This document shows positions 27,962-37,352 of a stretch of 64,000 nt of DNA, in pieces. Made by a program: the position numbers and the translations under genes. This stretch comes from Rickettsiales bacterium (lineage in GTDB: Bacteria; Pseudomonadota; Alphaproteobacteria; Rickettsiales; SXRF01). The notes beneath the pieces were generated by a model that was not told where the DNA came from, searched no databases, and saw only the letters and a program-made list of their open reading frames with translations. Numbering within the stretch: the stretch's first letter is position 1; each line of letters starts with the position of its first letter. The stretch covers positions 1 to 64,000 of the forward strand of contig JAJTHB010000029.1 of the NCBI GenBank assembly GCA_021299465.1, in the 5' to 3' direction.

Positions 27962-28329
27962 TTCTTTTCCTTCTCTTGTTTGGTTTCACGTTCTTTTTTT
28001 AGTCTCGCACGGCGGCGCTCATCGCGTTCGCGCTGCTCTTTTTCCCATTCTTCTGGCGTTAAGGTTTCAAGGCGCGCCAGCTCTTTTTTTAAGCGTTCCT
28101 TCGCCTCATCCAGCGTTGGTGGGCGGCGTGGTGGCTTTGCTTCCTGTTTTCTAGGTTCGACAAGCGCTGGTAAACGTTCAGGAGCTTTGGACAGAGAACC
28201 TGTTTGAACAGCAGGTTCCTCGGGTTTTACTGGTTTCATGTTGCTGGTTTCGGGCGTTTGTGCGAGAAAAACAATCAGTACGATTGGAAGCAACAGAAAG
28301 CTTGCCAGCAGTAAAACGCGTTGATTCAT
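27958..28329 (-). CDS. Small membrane-anchored basic/charged protein
   Basis: A 123-residue protein with an N-terminal membrane segment (about residues 4-23). A Pro-rich region follows, and the C-terminal half is rich in Arg, Lys and Glu and probably forms a coiled coil (DEAKERLKKELARLE, then EKEQRERDERRRARLKKE). It overlaps the acidic gene downstream by four bases. No family is recognised. It is divergent from cutA across only nine bases. Confidence 0.7.
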   Translation of the reverse strand: MNQRVLLLASFLLLPIVLIVFLAQTPETSNMKPVKPEEPAVQTGSLSKAPERLPALVEPRKQEAKPPRRPPTLDEAKERLKKELARLETLTPEEWEKEQRERDERRRARLKKERETKQEKEKK

Positions 28330-28338
28330 AGGAGCAAT

Positions 28339-28656
28339 ATGAGCGAAATTTGGAGCATCTATAGCACATTTGCCACGCGTGACGAAGCGATTTTGGTGGC
28401 GCGTGCGCTCGTGGAGTCAAACCTTGTTGCTTGCGCTAATATCCATGACAACATCACCTCCATTTACCGTTGGGACGGTCAGCTTCAGCAAGAAAACGAG
28501 GTGGCGCTTATCGCTAAAACGAGCAAAAAAACACTACAAAAAGCGATGGAAGCCATTAAGCGGCTGCATTCTTATGAGATTCCATGCATCCTGGCTACCC
28601 AGCTCGATGGTGGGTATCCTGCCTACCTGGATTGGATTAAGCGTGAAACTACTTGA
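28339..28656 (+). CDS. cutA: CutA1 divalent-cation tolerance protein
   Basis: A 105-residue trimeric protein associated with copper and other divalent-cation tolerance. Starting at the ATG at 28339 (after AGGAG), the protein reads MSEIWSIYSTFATRDEA. It has the family phrases LVACANIHDNITSIYRWDG and LHSYEIPCILA. The upstream in-frame start at 28321 has no better ribosome site. Confidence 0.92.
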   Translation: MSEIWSIYSTFATRDEAILVARALVESNLVACANIHDNITSIYRWDGQLQQENEVALIAKTSKKTLQKAMEAIKRLHSYEIPCILATQLDGGYPAYLDWIKRETT

Positions 28657-28672
28657 CTTAACCCGCCCAAAA

Positions 28673-28694
28673 CCCCTAATCCCTAACCCCTAAT
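28673..28694. repeat. CCCTAA-type repeat half-element
   Basis: Three tandem units of the CCCCTAAT/CCCTAAC type lie just before tRNA-Gln. They match one arm of the palindrome inside trmJ (51828-51899), so this looks like a partial or decayed copy. Confidence 0.5.
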
Positions 28695-28702
28695 TGCTAG
28701 AT

Positions 28703-28777
28703 TGGGGCGTAGCCAAGCGGTAAGGCAGCGGATTTTGATTCCGCCATTCCCAGGTTCGATCCCTGGCGCCCCAGCCA
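28703..28777 (+). tRNA. tRNA-Gln (anticodon TTG)
   Basis: A 75-base cloverleaf with acceptor TGGGGCG/CGCCCCA and D arm GCCAAGCGGTAAGGC. The anticodon stem is GCGGA/TCCGC with loop TTTTGAT, giving anticodon TTG. The T arm has GGTTCGATCCC and CCA is encoded. It lies between cutA and a membrane glycosyltransferase gene. No terminator is obvious after it. Confidence 0.97.
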
Positions 28778-28799
28778 CTCTTAGCGTACATCTGTTGCA

Positions 28800-30758
28800 A
28801 TGGTACTTTTTTACGTTACACCATTTAGCAAGATGTCTGCATCAAAAGCCAGTTACACAGAAAGGCTAATCAACCTGATGCTTGGGTTGTATGCGGCCTT
28901 GCTTGTTTGGATAGGGTTTGGCGCTGCGCTCCGCCCCCCGACCAGCGATACCGGCTGGTTGCTATTCGCCGCTCGTGAGGCGCTGCAAGGCAAAGCCATT
29001 TACACTGAACTTGCAGAGACCAACCCCCCGCTCATTCTGTGGTATAAAATGCTTGCTGTATCGTTATCACCCGAGCCAGTCAGCGATATCGCAGTATTTA
29101 TTATTTTGGTGATGGCGGTTAGCGTTATTTCCATCGGTGCGTCCTGCCTGATAGTCAAAAAGTCAGGTGTTTTGACCGCACGGCAGCTTTGGCTTTTTGC
29201 AGCCGTTTTATCAGCTATCGCCTTGCCATTAGCTGTCCATGAAATGGTGTTTGCGCAGCGCGAACATCTGGTGATTCTCTTTTGCCTGCCTTATCTGGCC
29301 TATTCTATTCCTGAGGTATTTTCGCGCTATCAGCCTTCGCGGGCCAGCATCATCATGATTGCCGTATGGGCGGCGATGGGGCTACTGCTAAAACCTCATT
29401 TCGCCATGATTTTTCTGGCGATTGAGTCTGCTTTTCTCCTGCTGATCAGGCGGATTGATAGCAAACGATTCCTCCTTGGAATCACGGTTACAGCGCTTGG
29501 TTTGGTTTATGCGCTCTCAGTTTGGAAGTTTTTGCCTGCTTATTATACGGAGATTGTTGCTGACATGCTGCGCACCTATGACGCGCATCGCAACCCTGAT
29601 GGCGTCGTATACTTCCGCTTGCTTAGCGAATTTTCTGCATACATGGTTCTGGTGCCATTTATCATTGGTTTGCCCCAGTTGTTCTGGAGGCGAAACATGC
29701 TGCCGTTTGTTTTTGCGGCCTTTGCTGGCATTGCAGTGATATTAATTCAGGATAAGGGTTGGTACTATACCTACTACCCGCTGCGCGCCGTATTATACCT
29801 TGCGCTGGCATATTTATTTTGGGGTATTTGTAGCCAGCCACACCAGTGGAAAAACGCCTCGAATAAGTACTCAATTTTTTTAATCACGCTCATACTGGCA
29901 CTGGTTTCCGTCGGCTACCAGCATGCGCCTATAGGATGGTTTTTCTACCTTCTTTATGGATTTATACCTTTGCTCGTTGCTTTTCTCTATGGGCTCACGC
30001 TAATCCATGAGAAAGCGCCTGCGCATCCCGCGAGGGTTTGGTTGTTTTGGCTGTCATTCATTCCTGTTCTTGGCTTAATGGCAGCCTATTTTACCGGCGT
30101 TTTGATACCCATCCATATCGTGATGACGCTGTGGATCGCCGCGTTGTTGCTATCCGCAGCCAATCTTTATTTTGCAAAAGGCAAGATTTTTCTGTCCTCA
30201 GCGACGATACAATTTGCATTAGCGTGCATTTGTTTTTGGCTCATGATTCTTATTCCGATGGCAACCTATGTACGCGCCCAAATGTGGACGATGCTGGTCG
30301 AGCGCGGACTTTCAGACGCGCTTGCTGAAAAGATTAATGCCAAAGATGCCAAAACCATTTATTTTTTCAATACCAACCTTTATCCCGCCTGGCCACTTTC
30401 AGCGATGCTTGGAACGAAGTGGGGAGGGCGTTACCACCATCTCTGGATGCTGCCGGCGCTTTACCATAGATCCGGCTGTAGGGTGAGGCCGGAGTTGGCT
30501 GATATTGAAAGCCGTATGATGCGCCATCTTGAGGAGGATTTTAAGAAATCAAAGCCGGATCTGCTTATTTTTGATACCAGCCCGAGGAAGTTTATTAGCA
30601 ACAGGGTGCGCTATGATTACAGGTTGTGCATGAGTAAAAACAAAGGCCTAGCAAGGATTTTTGAGCATTATGAGTATGTTTCTCATGTTAATATTTGCGG
30701 CGAGCGCATCAAACTTAATTGCTCCTACGATATCTACCGTAAATTCATCGAGTATTAG
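28800..30758 (+). CDS. Multi-pass GT-C-like glycosyltransferase
   Basis: A large (652-residue) membrane protein with many hydrophobic segments and an N-terminal periplasmic loop with TSDTGWLLFAAREALQG and TELAETNPPL, as in GT39/ArnT-like GT-C enzymes that use polyprenyl-linked sugars. The C-terminal ~120 residues are soluble and contain several cysteines. The acceptor is not known. A start at 28833 (MSASKASYTERL) is also possible, and neither start has a clear ribosome site. The upstream gene is tRNA-Gln, so it probably has its own promoter. Confidence 0.75.
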   Translation: MVLFYVTPFSKMSASKASYTERLINLMLGLYAALLVWIGFGAALRPPTSDTGWLLFAAREALQGKAIYTELAETNPPLILWYKMLAVSLSPEPVSDIAVFIILVMAVSVISIGASCLIVKKSGVLTARQLWLFAAVLSAIALPLAVHEMVFAQREHLVILFCLPYLAYSIPEVFSRYQPSRASIIMIAVWAAMGLLLKPHFAMIFLAIESAFLLLIRRIDSKRFLLGITVTALGLVYALSVWKFLPAYYTEIVADMLRTYDAHRNPDGVVYFRLLSEFSAYMVLVPFIIGLPQLFWRRNMLPFVFAAFAGIAVILIQDKGWYYTYYPLRAVLYLALAYLFWGICSQPHQWKNASNKYSIFLITLILALVSVGYQHAPIGWFFYLLYGFIPLLVAFLYGLTLIHEKAPAHPARVWLFWLSFIPVLGLMAAYFTGVLIPIHIVMTLWIAALLLSAANLYFAKGKIFLSSATIQFALACICFWLMILIPMATYVRAQMWTMLVERGLSDALAEKINAKDAKTIYFFNTNLYPAWPLSAMLGTKWGGRYHHLWMLPALYHRSGCRVRPELADIESRMMRHLEEDFKKSKPDLLIFDTSPRKFISNRVRYDYRLCMSKNKGLARIFEHYEYVSHVNICGERIKLNCSYDIYRKFIEY

Positions 30759-30767
30759 ATTGATGCA

Positions 30768-30788
30768 TATGAGAATCATTTGCAATTG
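30768..30788 (+). promoter_or_regulatory. Fur-like box upstream of the iron transporter
   Basis: Between the glycosyltransferase gene and fbpA lies TATGAGAATCATTTGCAATTG, close to the Fur recognition sequence (GAGAATCATTTGCA core). Its position about 50-70 bases before the ATG of the ferric-iron binding protein fits iron repression. Whether Fur or Irr binds cannot be decided here. Confidence 0.5.
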
Positions 30789-30839
30789 CTGTGAAGCTGC
30801 GATAGCATCGCCGCTTACTGTTTCATTCATGGAGTCATT

Positions 30840-31883
30840 ATGATGGTTGCTTCCAAAGCTCTCTTAGCCGCTCTTATGCTATCACTGTTTCCGCTTGTGC
30901 CTGCCTTTGGCGCGGAGCAGGTGCTCACCATTTACACCTCGCGCAAGGACGAGCTGATCAAGCCGCAGCTTGAGGAGTTCACAAAAAAGACAGGCATCAA
31001 AGTTGAAATGCTCTATGACGAAGCGCCAAAATTGATCGCGCGCCTTGAATCCGAAGGTAAGGACAGCCCGGCCGATGTGCTAATGCCGGCGGATGTCGCC
31101 AATATGGAACTTGCAGCTAGTAAAGGCCTGCTCGCGCCGACGAAATCCGATACGCTAAATGCTATTATTCCTGAGGCCCTTCGCGATAAAGACGGCAAAT
31201 GGTATGGCCTTGGCCAGCGCTTGCGCGTGGTGTTTTTTAGCAAGGAAAAAGTAAAACCGTCTGAGCTTTCGACCTATGAAGATCTCGCAGATCCCAAATG
31301 GAAAGGCCAGATTCTTGTGCGCAGCTCGTCGCATCCTTACAACTTGTCGCTGATCGCCGCGATGATTGCTGAGGGCGGCGCTGAAAAAGCGGAAAGCTGG
31401 GCAAAAGGCATTACCGCTAACCTCGCGCGCGCGCCGCAGGGCGGCGATACGGATCAGATCCGCGCGGTTGCGGCCGGTGAGGCGAAGCTCGCCATTGCCA
31501 ACAGCTACTACTATGCGCGTATGCTGAATTCACCGCAGCCCGAGATGAAAGAAGCGGCTGCAAAAGTCGGCATTTTTTTTCCCAACCAGAATCCCGCGAA
31601 GGGTGAGCTACAAGGCGCGCACCTTAACTTAAGCGGCGCCGGTGTTGTCTCCACATCGCAACATAAAGAGCTGGCGGTGAAATTCATTGAGTATCTTGCA
31701 AGCGAAGAAGGCCAGCGCCTTTACGCCGATAGCAATTTTGAATATCCGGTGAACGCTAAGGTTGAGCCATCGGCCACGCTCAAGAATTTCGGCGCGTATA
31801 AAGCCGATGCGCGCGCGCTGCCACAGCTTGCCGGCCATGTGCAGGAAGCAATCCGCATCGCCGATCGTTCCGGCTGGAAGTAA
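30840..31883 (+). CDS. fbpA: Ferric-iron ABC transporter substrate-binding protein
   Basis: A periplasmic iron-binding protein of 347 residues with a signal peptide (about residues 1-24, cleaved near AFGAEQ). The typical N-terminal TIYTSRKDELIKP follows, and the paired iron-binding tyrosines lie in AIANSYYYARM. It delivers Fe3+ to the permease next door. GGAG precedes the ATG. A Fur-like box lies upstream. The stop and the permease ATG overlap by one base. Confidence 0.93.
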   Translation: MMVASKALLAALMLSLFPLVPAFGAEQVLTIYTSRKDELIKPQLEEFTKKTGIKVEMLYDEAPKLIARLESEGKDSPADVLMPADVANMELAASKGLLAPTKSDTLNAIIPEALRDKDGKWYGLGQRLRVVFFSKEKVKPSELSTYEDLADPKWKGQILVRSSSHPYNLSLIAAMIAEGGAEKAESWAKGITANLARAPQGGDTDQIRAVAAGEAKLAIANSYYYARMLNSPQPEMKEAAAKVGIFFPNQNPAKGELQGAHLNLSGAGVVSTSQHKELAVKFIEYLASEEGQRLYADSNFEYPVNAKVEPSATLKNFGAYKADARALPQLAGHVQEAIRIADRSGWK

Positions 31884-33463
31884 TGGAGCGCGGCCTCGCA
31901 TTTGCGATTGCAAGCCTGTGCGTGCTGCCGCTGCTGCTTGTGCTATCGGCATGGATTGTTCCCATGCCGGAAGTAAGCCAGGGCAACTGGCAGCATATCA
32001 TCCAGACAGTTCTGCCAGATTATGTCATCAATACTTTTCTACTGGCAGCAGGTGTAGCGCTGGTTGCCGCGATTTTTGGCATCAGCACGGCGTGGTTTGT
32101 CACGCGCTGTGAATTTCCCGGGCGCAGGCACTTAAGCTGGCTGCTCATCATGCCGTTTGCGATTCCGGCTTATATTCTTGCACTTAGCTACGGCTCGCTG
32201 TTTGAATTTGCCGGTCCCGTGCAAACGGCGCTGCGTGACCTAATGGGTTGGCAGCGCGGTGATTACTGGTTTCCAGAGGTTCGCAGTTTGGGCGGCGCCA
32301 TCATCCTGCTTGGGCTTTCGACCACGCCTTATGTTTACATGCTCTCTCGCATGGCCTTCAGCTCACAGCCCGGCGAATGGGCGGATGTGGCGCAGAGCCT
32401 CGGCAAAACCCGCAGGCAGTGTTTCTGGCAGGTTGCCTTGCCAGCGGCGCGGCCTTTCATCGTTATCGCGCTGGCGCTGGTGGTGATGGAAACCATCGCG
32501 GATCTTGGCACCGTGCATATGCTCGGCGTGCCGACGCTCGCGACCGGCATTTACCGCACCTGGTTTTTCATGAATGAGCCGATGCTGGCGGCAAGGCTGG
32601 CAAGCGGCCTTTTGGTGGTTGCCGCGCTGATCTTATGGTGTGAGCAGCTCAGCCGAAAGGGTGCTGCCTATCATAATCTTCGCGGCAGGCCTGCACGCGC
32701 GCGCCGGGTGCTAAAGCCGCTGAAGGGCTACGGCGTGAGCCTGTGGTGTGCGCTGCCGGTGCTTGCTGCCTTTGCCGCCCCCTGTGTGTGGTTGATGCAG
32801 ATGACGCGCTATCTTGATATCTGGCCACTCATGCCGATGATCGACGCGCTTTTAGATTCAGTGTTGCTAGCCGCCAGCGCGGCGCTGGTGGTGCTATTTG
32901 CGGCGCTCATTATGGCCTTTGCCGAGCGCCAACTTCGCCGCTGGCCGCGCATCACCAACATCGCCGCCTCGCTTGGCTATGCCATGCCCGGGGTGGTGAT
33001 TGCCGTGGGGCTTTTAATGCTGCAAGGGCTCATCAAAGATTGGACAGGGTCGTCGCTGATCTTAACCGGCAGTATCGTGGGGTTATTGCTGGCTTACCTG
33101 ATTCGCTTTCTCTCACCTGCCTATAGCGCGCTGCATAGCGGCTATTTGCGTATTCCCTCCGAGATGGACCGCGCTGCCGTATCACTAGGCAAAAGCCAGC
33201 TCAGCCTGCTTCGCACTGTGCATATTCCGATGCTGCGCCTGCCGCTTTTCATCGGCGCGCTGATCGTTGCGATCGATGTCTTCAAGGAACTTCCTGCGAC
33301 CTTGATACTTAGGCCGTTCGATATCAATACGCTGGCGCTGGTCGTCTATGAGTTCGCGGGCGATGACCGGCCGGTGGAAGCCGCACCCTATGCGCTGCTG
33401 ATGATTGCAGTTGCCACGCTGGCAGTTAGCGCGCTACACAGGCTGCAAATGAAAGTGTCCTGA
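31883..33463 (+). CDS. fbpB: Ferric-iron ABC transporter permease (fused two-half type)
   Basis: A 526-residue membrane protein with two tandem permease halves of about six helices each. The EAA-loop motifs appear as EWADVAQSLGKTRRQCFWQVALPAARP in the first half and MDRAAVSLGKSQLSLLRTVHIPMLRLP in the second. It forms the channel of the iron transporter with fbpC. Its start overlaps the fbpA stop by one base and its stop overlaps the fbpC start by one base. Confidence 0.93.
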   Translation: MERGLAFAIASLCVLPLLLVLSAWIVPMPEVSQGNWQHIIQTVLPDYVINTFLLAAGVALVAAIFGISTAWFVTRCEFPGRRHLSWLLIMPFAIPAYILALSYGSLFEFAGPVQTALRDLMGWQRGDYWFPEVRSLGGAIILLGLSTTPYVYMLSRMAFSSQPGEWADVAQSLGKTRRQCFWQVALPAARPFIVIALALVVMETIADLGTVHMLGVPTLATGIYRTWFFMNEPMLAARLASGLLVVAALILWCEQLSRKGAAYHNLRGRPARARRVLKPLKGYGVSLWCALPVLAAFAAPCVWLMQMTRYLDIWPLMPMIDALLDSVLLAASAALVVLFAALIMAFAERQLRRWPRITNIAASLGYAMPGVVIAVGLLMLQGLIKDWTGSSLILTGSIVGLLLAYLIRFLSPAYSALHSGYLRIPSEMDRAAVSLGKSQLSLLRTVHIPMLRLPLFIGALIVAIDVFKELPATLILRPFDINTLALVVYEFAGDDRPVEAAPYALLMIAVATLAVSALHRLQMKVS

Positions 33464-34428
33464 TGGCCAGCCTCCTCGTTGAACATGTCAGCTATCACTA
33501 TACCGGCTTTGCGCTGGAGGATGTATCGCTCAGCCTGCCGTCCGGCAGCACGTCCGCGCTGGTGGGCGCTTCCGGTAGCGGCAAAACCACCATCCTGAAT
33601 CTGATCGCCGGTTTCATCATGCCATCAAGCGGTCGCATCTTAATCGGCGGGCAGTGTGTCGCCGAAAATGGGCAGGGGCTTGCGGCCAATAAGCGCGGTG
33701 TTGGGCTGGTGTTTCAGCAACATGCTTTGTTTCCGCATTTGAAGGTAGCGGATAATATTTTGTTCGGTTGCCCACAGTCGGGCGAAGCAAGGCAGCATAT
33801 ACTGGAAAGCTTGCTCGCCGATTTTCATATTTCGGCGCTGGCCGAGCGCTACCCGCATGAGCTTTCCGGCGGCGAGCAGCAGCGCGTGGCGCTGGCGCGA
33901 GCCTTAGCTGCGGGGCCGCGCATTTTGCTGATGGATGAGCCGTTTTCCAGCATTGATACGGCGCTTCGGCGTGACCTTCGGCTTGAATGCATGGAGGTAC
34001 TTCGCGCAGCTGGTGTCACCAGCCTGATGGTGACCCATGATGCCGAGGAAGCGCTCGAACTCGCGGAGAAAATCTGGGTGCTCGATCAAGGAAAGCTGGT
34101 GCAAAGCGGCAGCGCGCAGCAGCTTTATTTTGAGCCGGCAAGCGAGCGCGTGGCGAGTTTGTTTGGTGAAGTGAACTGCATTACCGATCCTTTGGTGATT
34201 CGTGCGCTTGGCGGCGGCGAGGCAAAGCAGCTACTGATTCGCCCGGAATCGATCCGTGTAAGTAAAGAAGCGGGGGCTTTGCAGGCGGCAGTTATCCGTG
34301 CGTATTTCCATGGCAACCATTATCTTGCGCATATCAGGCCGCAGGGTAGCGAGCAAGTCTTAAAGCTCGAACTGCCCAGCACCACCAAGCTTGAAGCAGG
34401 TGAGCTGATTTATATCAGCCGCGTTTAG
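33463..34428 (+). CDS. fbpC: Ferric-iron ABC transporter ATP-binding protein
   Basis: A 321-residue ATPase. Walker A is GASGSGKTTILNL, the signature LSGGEQQRVALARALA, Walker B LLMDEPFSSID and the H-loop VTHDAEEA. The C-terminal ~90 residues form a TOBE-like regulatory domain. It completes the fbpABC operon. Its stop overlaps the convergent pelG stop in the four bases TTAG. Confidence 0.94.
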   Translation: MASLLVEHVSYHYTGFALEDVSLSLPSGSTSALVGASGSGKTTILNLIAGFIMPSSGRILIGGQCVAENGQGLAANKRGVGLVFQQHALFPHLKVADNILFGCPQSGEARQHILESLLADFHISALAERYPHELSGGEQQRVALARALAAGPRILLMDEPFSSIDTALRRDLRLECMEVLRAAGVTSLMVTHDAEEALELAEKIWVLDQGKLVQSGSAQQLYFEPASERVASLFGEVNCITDPLVIRALGGGEAKQLLIRPESIRVSKEAGALQAAVIRAYFHGNHYLAHIRPQGSEQVLKLELPSTTKLEAGELIYISRV

Positions 34429-35867
34429 CTGCGCGCGGGCATGTCGTGGGCGTGAATCTCAGTGCCTTTATATTTCTGGAACACGCTGCGGATCGAGTTG
34501 TTCTTGGTGATGAACGCGTGATACGGCAGCTTCTGGATATGGCTGAACAGCACGAACGACGTAAATACAAACGCCAGCAGCGATGACAGGAAATACCCAA
34601 AACCATAATAAGGAAAGCCCATTTCGATGGTCACCATGGTAAACACCGCGTTGGCGAGCAGGTAGAAACCCTGAATCCACATGGTGATTTTGCGACAATC
34701 GAAATAGGAAAGGATGATGAGCTGGAACAGCAGCATCACATGGAAAAACGCGCCGAGTGTGCCGAGGCGGAAAATACCGATCTGCAGGTAATTAATGTTC
34801 AGCAGCTCGAAAAACTGAGCCGCCATCAGGATAAAGAGCAGGGTGATCGTACCTTGAATCACGAAGAAATTACGCGAGCTGCTGACGATTGTGCTGATGA
34901 TTTTCTTGTGATTTTCCTGAATGATTTTGAGCGGCTTGTGCTCAAGGATATCGTAATAGAAGCGCTGATAACGCAGGAAGAAATTAGTCTCAATGCTGAA
35001 GATGAAAATCGCCATGGCCGGCACGATCGTAAGATAGGCGAGGAACATCGCGCTATCGTAGTTGGAATAATAGGCCATTTTGCTGGGCAGAGTGGTTGCT
35101 TCCGGCGCATACATCCACATCAGCCATTTGTCGATCCAGATCGCGGCATTGTAGAAAAAGCCGCCAACGGCGAGTTCCCAGTATTTGCGGAAATACAGGT
35201 TGATGTCGGTTTTTTTCACCAGCTGGTAGGGATATTCAGCGAGAATCTTAGCGATCAGCGAGAAGGCTATATAGCCAAGGCCGATATTGAAACCGTTGAG
35301 CATACCGGCATCGCCGTAATAGGGCTTCAGTAGCTGGCCAAGCAGGAAGGCGAGCAGCATGCCGATACCGAAAGCGCGCGTGACTGATTTATAATCCTTG
35401 AGCGCCGTCATGTAGACGCCAAGCAGCCAGATTGGCGAGATCAGAAATAAATTGGCGATGGCCGACAGGCGCATCGCAATATCGAGATTAACGTAAAAAC
35501 CGTAATAGAAAATCGCAAAGGGCAGCAGGATCAGGTAAAGCTTGGCCATGCTACCCAGCAGCACCGTGGGCGTGTGCGTGACGTTCTTGAAATGGATGCT
35601 ATCGGCGAGGTAGCGGGTGATGACCATGTAGATTGGCGCAGCGAGCATAAGCGAGAAGCCGAAATTATAAACCACGACAATGCGGAAATTGATCAGTTCA
35701 TTGGCGGCAAAATAGTCAGAATAAAACAGCGTGATGCCGCCCAGCGCCAGCACGGTAAACAGCCACGGGCCCGATGACGCCATGGTCGCATGGGCGTAGG
35801 CGCGAAAGATACCAATCAGGTTGTCTTTGCTTGCGAGGCGTTTCAGTGTAAATCCAATACCAGCCAT
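34425..35867 (-). CDS. pelG: PelG, inner-membrane polysaccharide transporter
   Basis: A 480-residue multi-pass protein with about 12 hydrophobic segments, of the polysaccharide flippase (MATE-like) type found in Pel systems. The N-terminal MAGIGFTLKRLASKDNL and the many aromatic-rich loops match PelG. With PelD, PelE and PelF it forms the inner-membrane synthase complex. It is the last gene of the pel run, three bases after pelF ends, and converges on fbpC with a four-base overlap. Confidence 0.9.
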   Translation of the reverse strand: MAGIGFTLKRLASKDNLIGIFRAYAHATMASSGPWLFTVLALGGITLFYSDYFAANELINFRIVVVYNFGFSLMLAAPIYMVITRYLADSIHFKNVTHTPTVLLGSMAKLYLILLPFAIFYYGFYVNLDIAMRLSAIANLFLISPIWLLGVYMTALKDYKSVTRAFGIGMLLAFLLGQLLKPYYGDAGMLNGFNIGLGYIAFSLIAKILAEYPYQLVKKTDINLYFRKYWELAVGGFFYNAAIWIDKWLMWMYAPEATTLPSKMAYYSNYDSAMFLAYLTIVPAMAIFIFSIETNFFLRYQRFYYDILEHKPLKIIQENHKKIISTIVSSSRNFFVIQGTITLLFILMAAQFFELLNINYLQIGIFRLGTLGAFFHVMLLFQLIILSYFDCRKITMWIQGFYLLANAVFTMVTIEMGFPYYGFGYFLSSLLAFVFTSFVLFSHIQKLPYHAFITKNNSIRSVFQKYKGTEIHAHDMPARS

Positions 35868-35870
35868 AAT

Positions 35871-37352
35871 TTATCCGTGATTAATGTAAGTCGCATAGAG
35901 CGCGCGGTAAGCCGCGTGCTGGTCGCGCATGCTGTAATAAGTTGAGACGCGCTGACGAATGGCGCGGCTGTAATCGTTATAAAGTGTGCGGTTGCTAAGA
36001 AGCTGGAAAACGGCTTCAGCAAGCGCTTTCGGGCTCGAAAGTGGCACCACCGTGCCACCAGCGCCAAAGGCCGGCGATTCATCTGGCTTACCCAGAAGCA
36101 TCTCGCGGCAGGCACCGACATCGGTCGCAACGGTAGGAATGCCGCAAGCGCCAGCCTCTAAAATGGAAAGTGGCTGTGCTTCGCTGATACTGGAGAAAAC
36201 CAGCACATCAATTTCAGGCAGGTAGTCTTCAATGCTCACGCGGCCGGTGAACTGCACTACTTTCTGCAGCGCGAAATATTCAACCAGGTGCTCACATTCA
36301 GCTGCATAATCGGGGTCTTCGTCGGTTGGGCCGATAATGAAGACACGCAGTTCAGGAACGGTCTGATTAAGTATGTTCACCGCGCGCAGGAATGATTTCA
36401 CATCTTTAATCGGCACCACACGGCCAATCATGGCGATGGTAGGCCGCGCATGTGGTTTCTTTGTGATGCGCCCGTAATGCTCAATGTCAATACCATTAGG
36501 GATAATACGCATCTTGGCTGCTTCAGCGCCATCGGCCAGCTGCGCCTGCTGGTTGCCGGTATAAAGCGTGATAATCTGATCGGAGGCCTGGTAGCAGATG
36601 CGAGAATAATTCGCAAAGGTCTGGTTCCAGAGATCGCGAAGGTTAAGGCGCGTCTGGTCAATGGTCATCGCTTTTGATGCGGTTTCTTCCAGCCAGTCAG
36701 CCGACGAAATTTCGATACGGCGCTCATTGGTGTAAATGCCATGTTCGGTGAGGATCACGGGGCGTCCGGTTTCGATTTTGGCGCGTGCGGCCATCAGGCC
36801 GGCATAGCCAGTGCTCATCGCGTGGTAGCAGCGAGCCTTGGGTAGCTCGGCAGTAATCAGTGAGTAAAAGCCGCCCATCACCGCGCGCCATGACCAGAAA
36901 TAATCCAGCATTGAGCTTTCGGAGAACGAGACATCATACATGCTGGTGATCAGCGCCCATGCCTCCTCACTATCGAGCATGACGTTGCTGCCAACGCGAT
37001 CGCGGTAGTGTGCGACGGCTTCCATCATCTGCCGGAAATCAGACAGCGACGCCTCGCCGGTTGTGAGCTTTATGAGTGGCTGACGCAAATCATCAAACAT
37101 CCTCTCGCTTTGCGTCTTGGAAAGGCTCGCGCCCTCTTCAAGCCTCTGCAGATGGACGGTAGTCATACCTTTCACATTTGGCGGAAGTTCGTAACGCATC
37201 TGCGGCTCGTCGTCGCGCGGCAGAATGGAAATGATGTGGAAATTCAAATCCGCATGCTGTTGCAGAAGATCATGCGTCCATGCCGATACACCGCCGGGAA
37301 CGTAAGGGTAGGTGCCTTCCAGAATCAGGCAAATGTCAATATTCTGATTCAT
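35871..37352 (-). CDS. pelF: PelF, Pel glycosyltransferase
   Basis: A 493-residue GT4-type glycosyltransferase that builds the Pel chain, by family using a UDP-hexosamine. The opening ICLILEGTYPYVPGGVSAW is typical of PelF. The C-terminal Rossmann half has GRVVPIKDVKSFLRA and the ExxxxxxxE nucleotide-sugar motif in SEAQPLSILEAGACGIPT. I chose the ATG at 37352, overlapping the pelE stop by one base (TGATG); the longer frame to 37379 runs into pelE. Confidence 0.93.
   Translation of the reverse strand: MNQNIDICLILEGTYPYVPGGVSAWTHDLLQQHADLNFHIISILPRDDEPQMRYELPPNVKGMTTVHLQRLEEGASLSKTQSERMFDDLRQPLIKLTTGEASLSDFRQMMEAVAHYRDRVGSNVMLDSEEAWALITSMYDVSFSESSMLDYFWSWRAVMGGFYSLITAELPKARCYHAMSTGYAGLMAARAKIETGRPVILTEHGIYTNERRIEISSADWLEETASKAMTIDQTRLNLRDLWNQTFANYSRICYQASDQIITLYTGNQQAQLADGAEAAKMRIIPNGIDIEHYGRITKKPHARPTIAMIGRVVPIKDVKSFLRAVNILNQTVPELRVFIIGPTDEDPDYAAECEHLVEYFALQKVVQFTGRVSIEDYLPEIDVLVFSSISEAQPLSILEAGACGIPTVATDVGACREMLLGKPDESPAFGAGGTVVPLSSPKALAEAVFQLLSNRTLYNDYSRAIRQRVSTYYSMRDQHAAYRALYATYINHG

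Noticed and set aside
28673-28694. Telomere-like CCCTAA units
   Set aside because: Only three irregular units are present and they match the arm of a palindromic repeat elsewhere in the window, so they are not chromosome ends.
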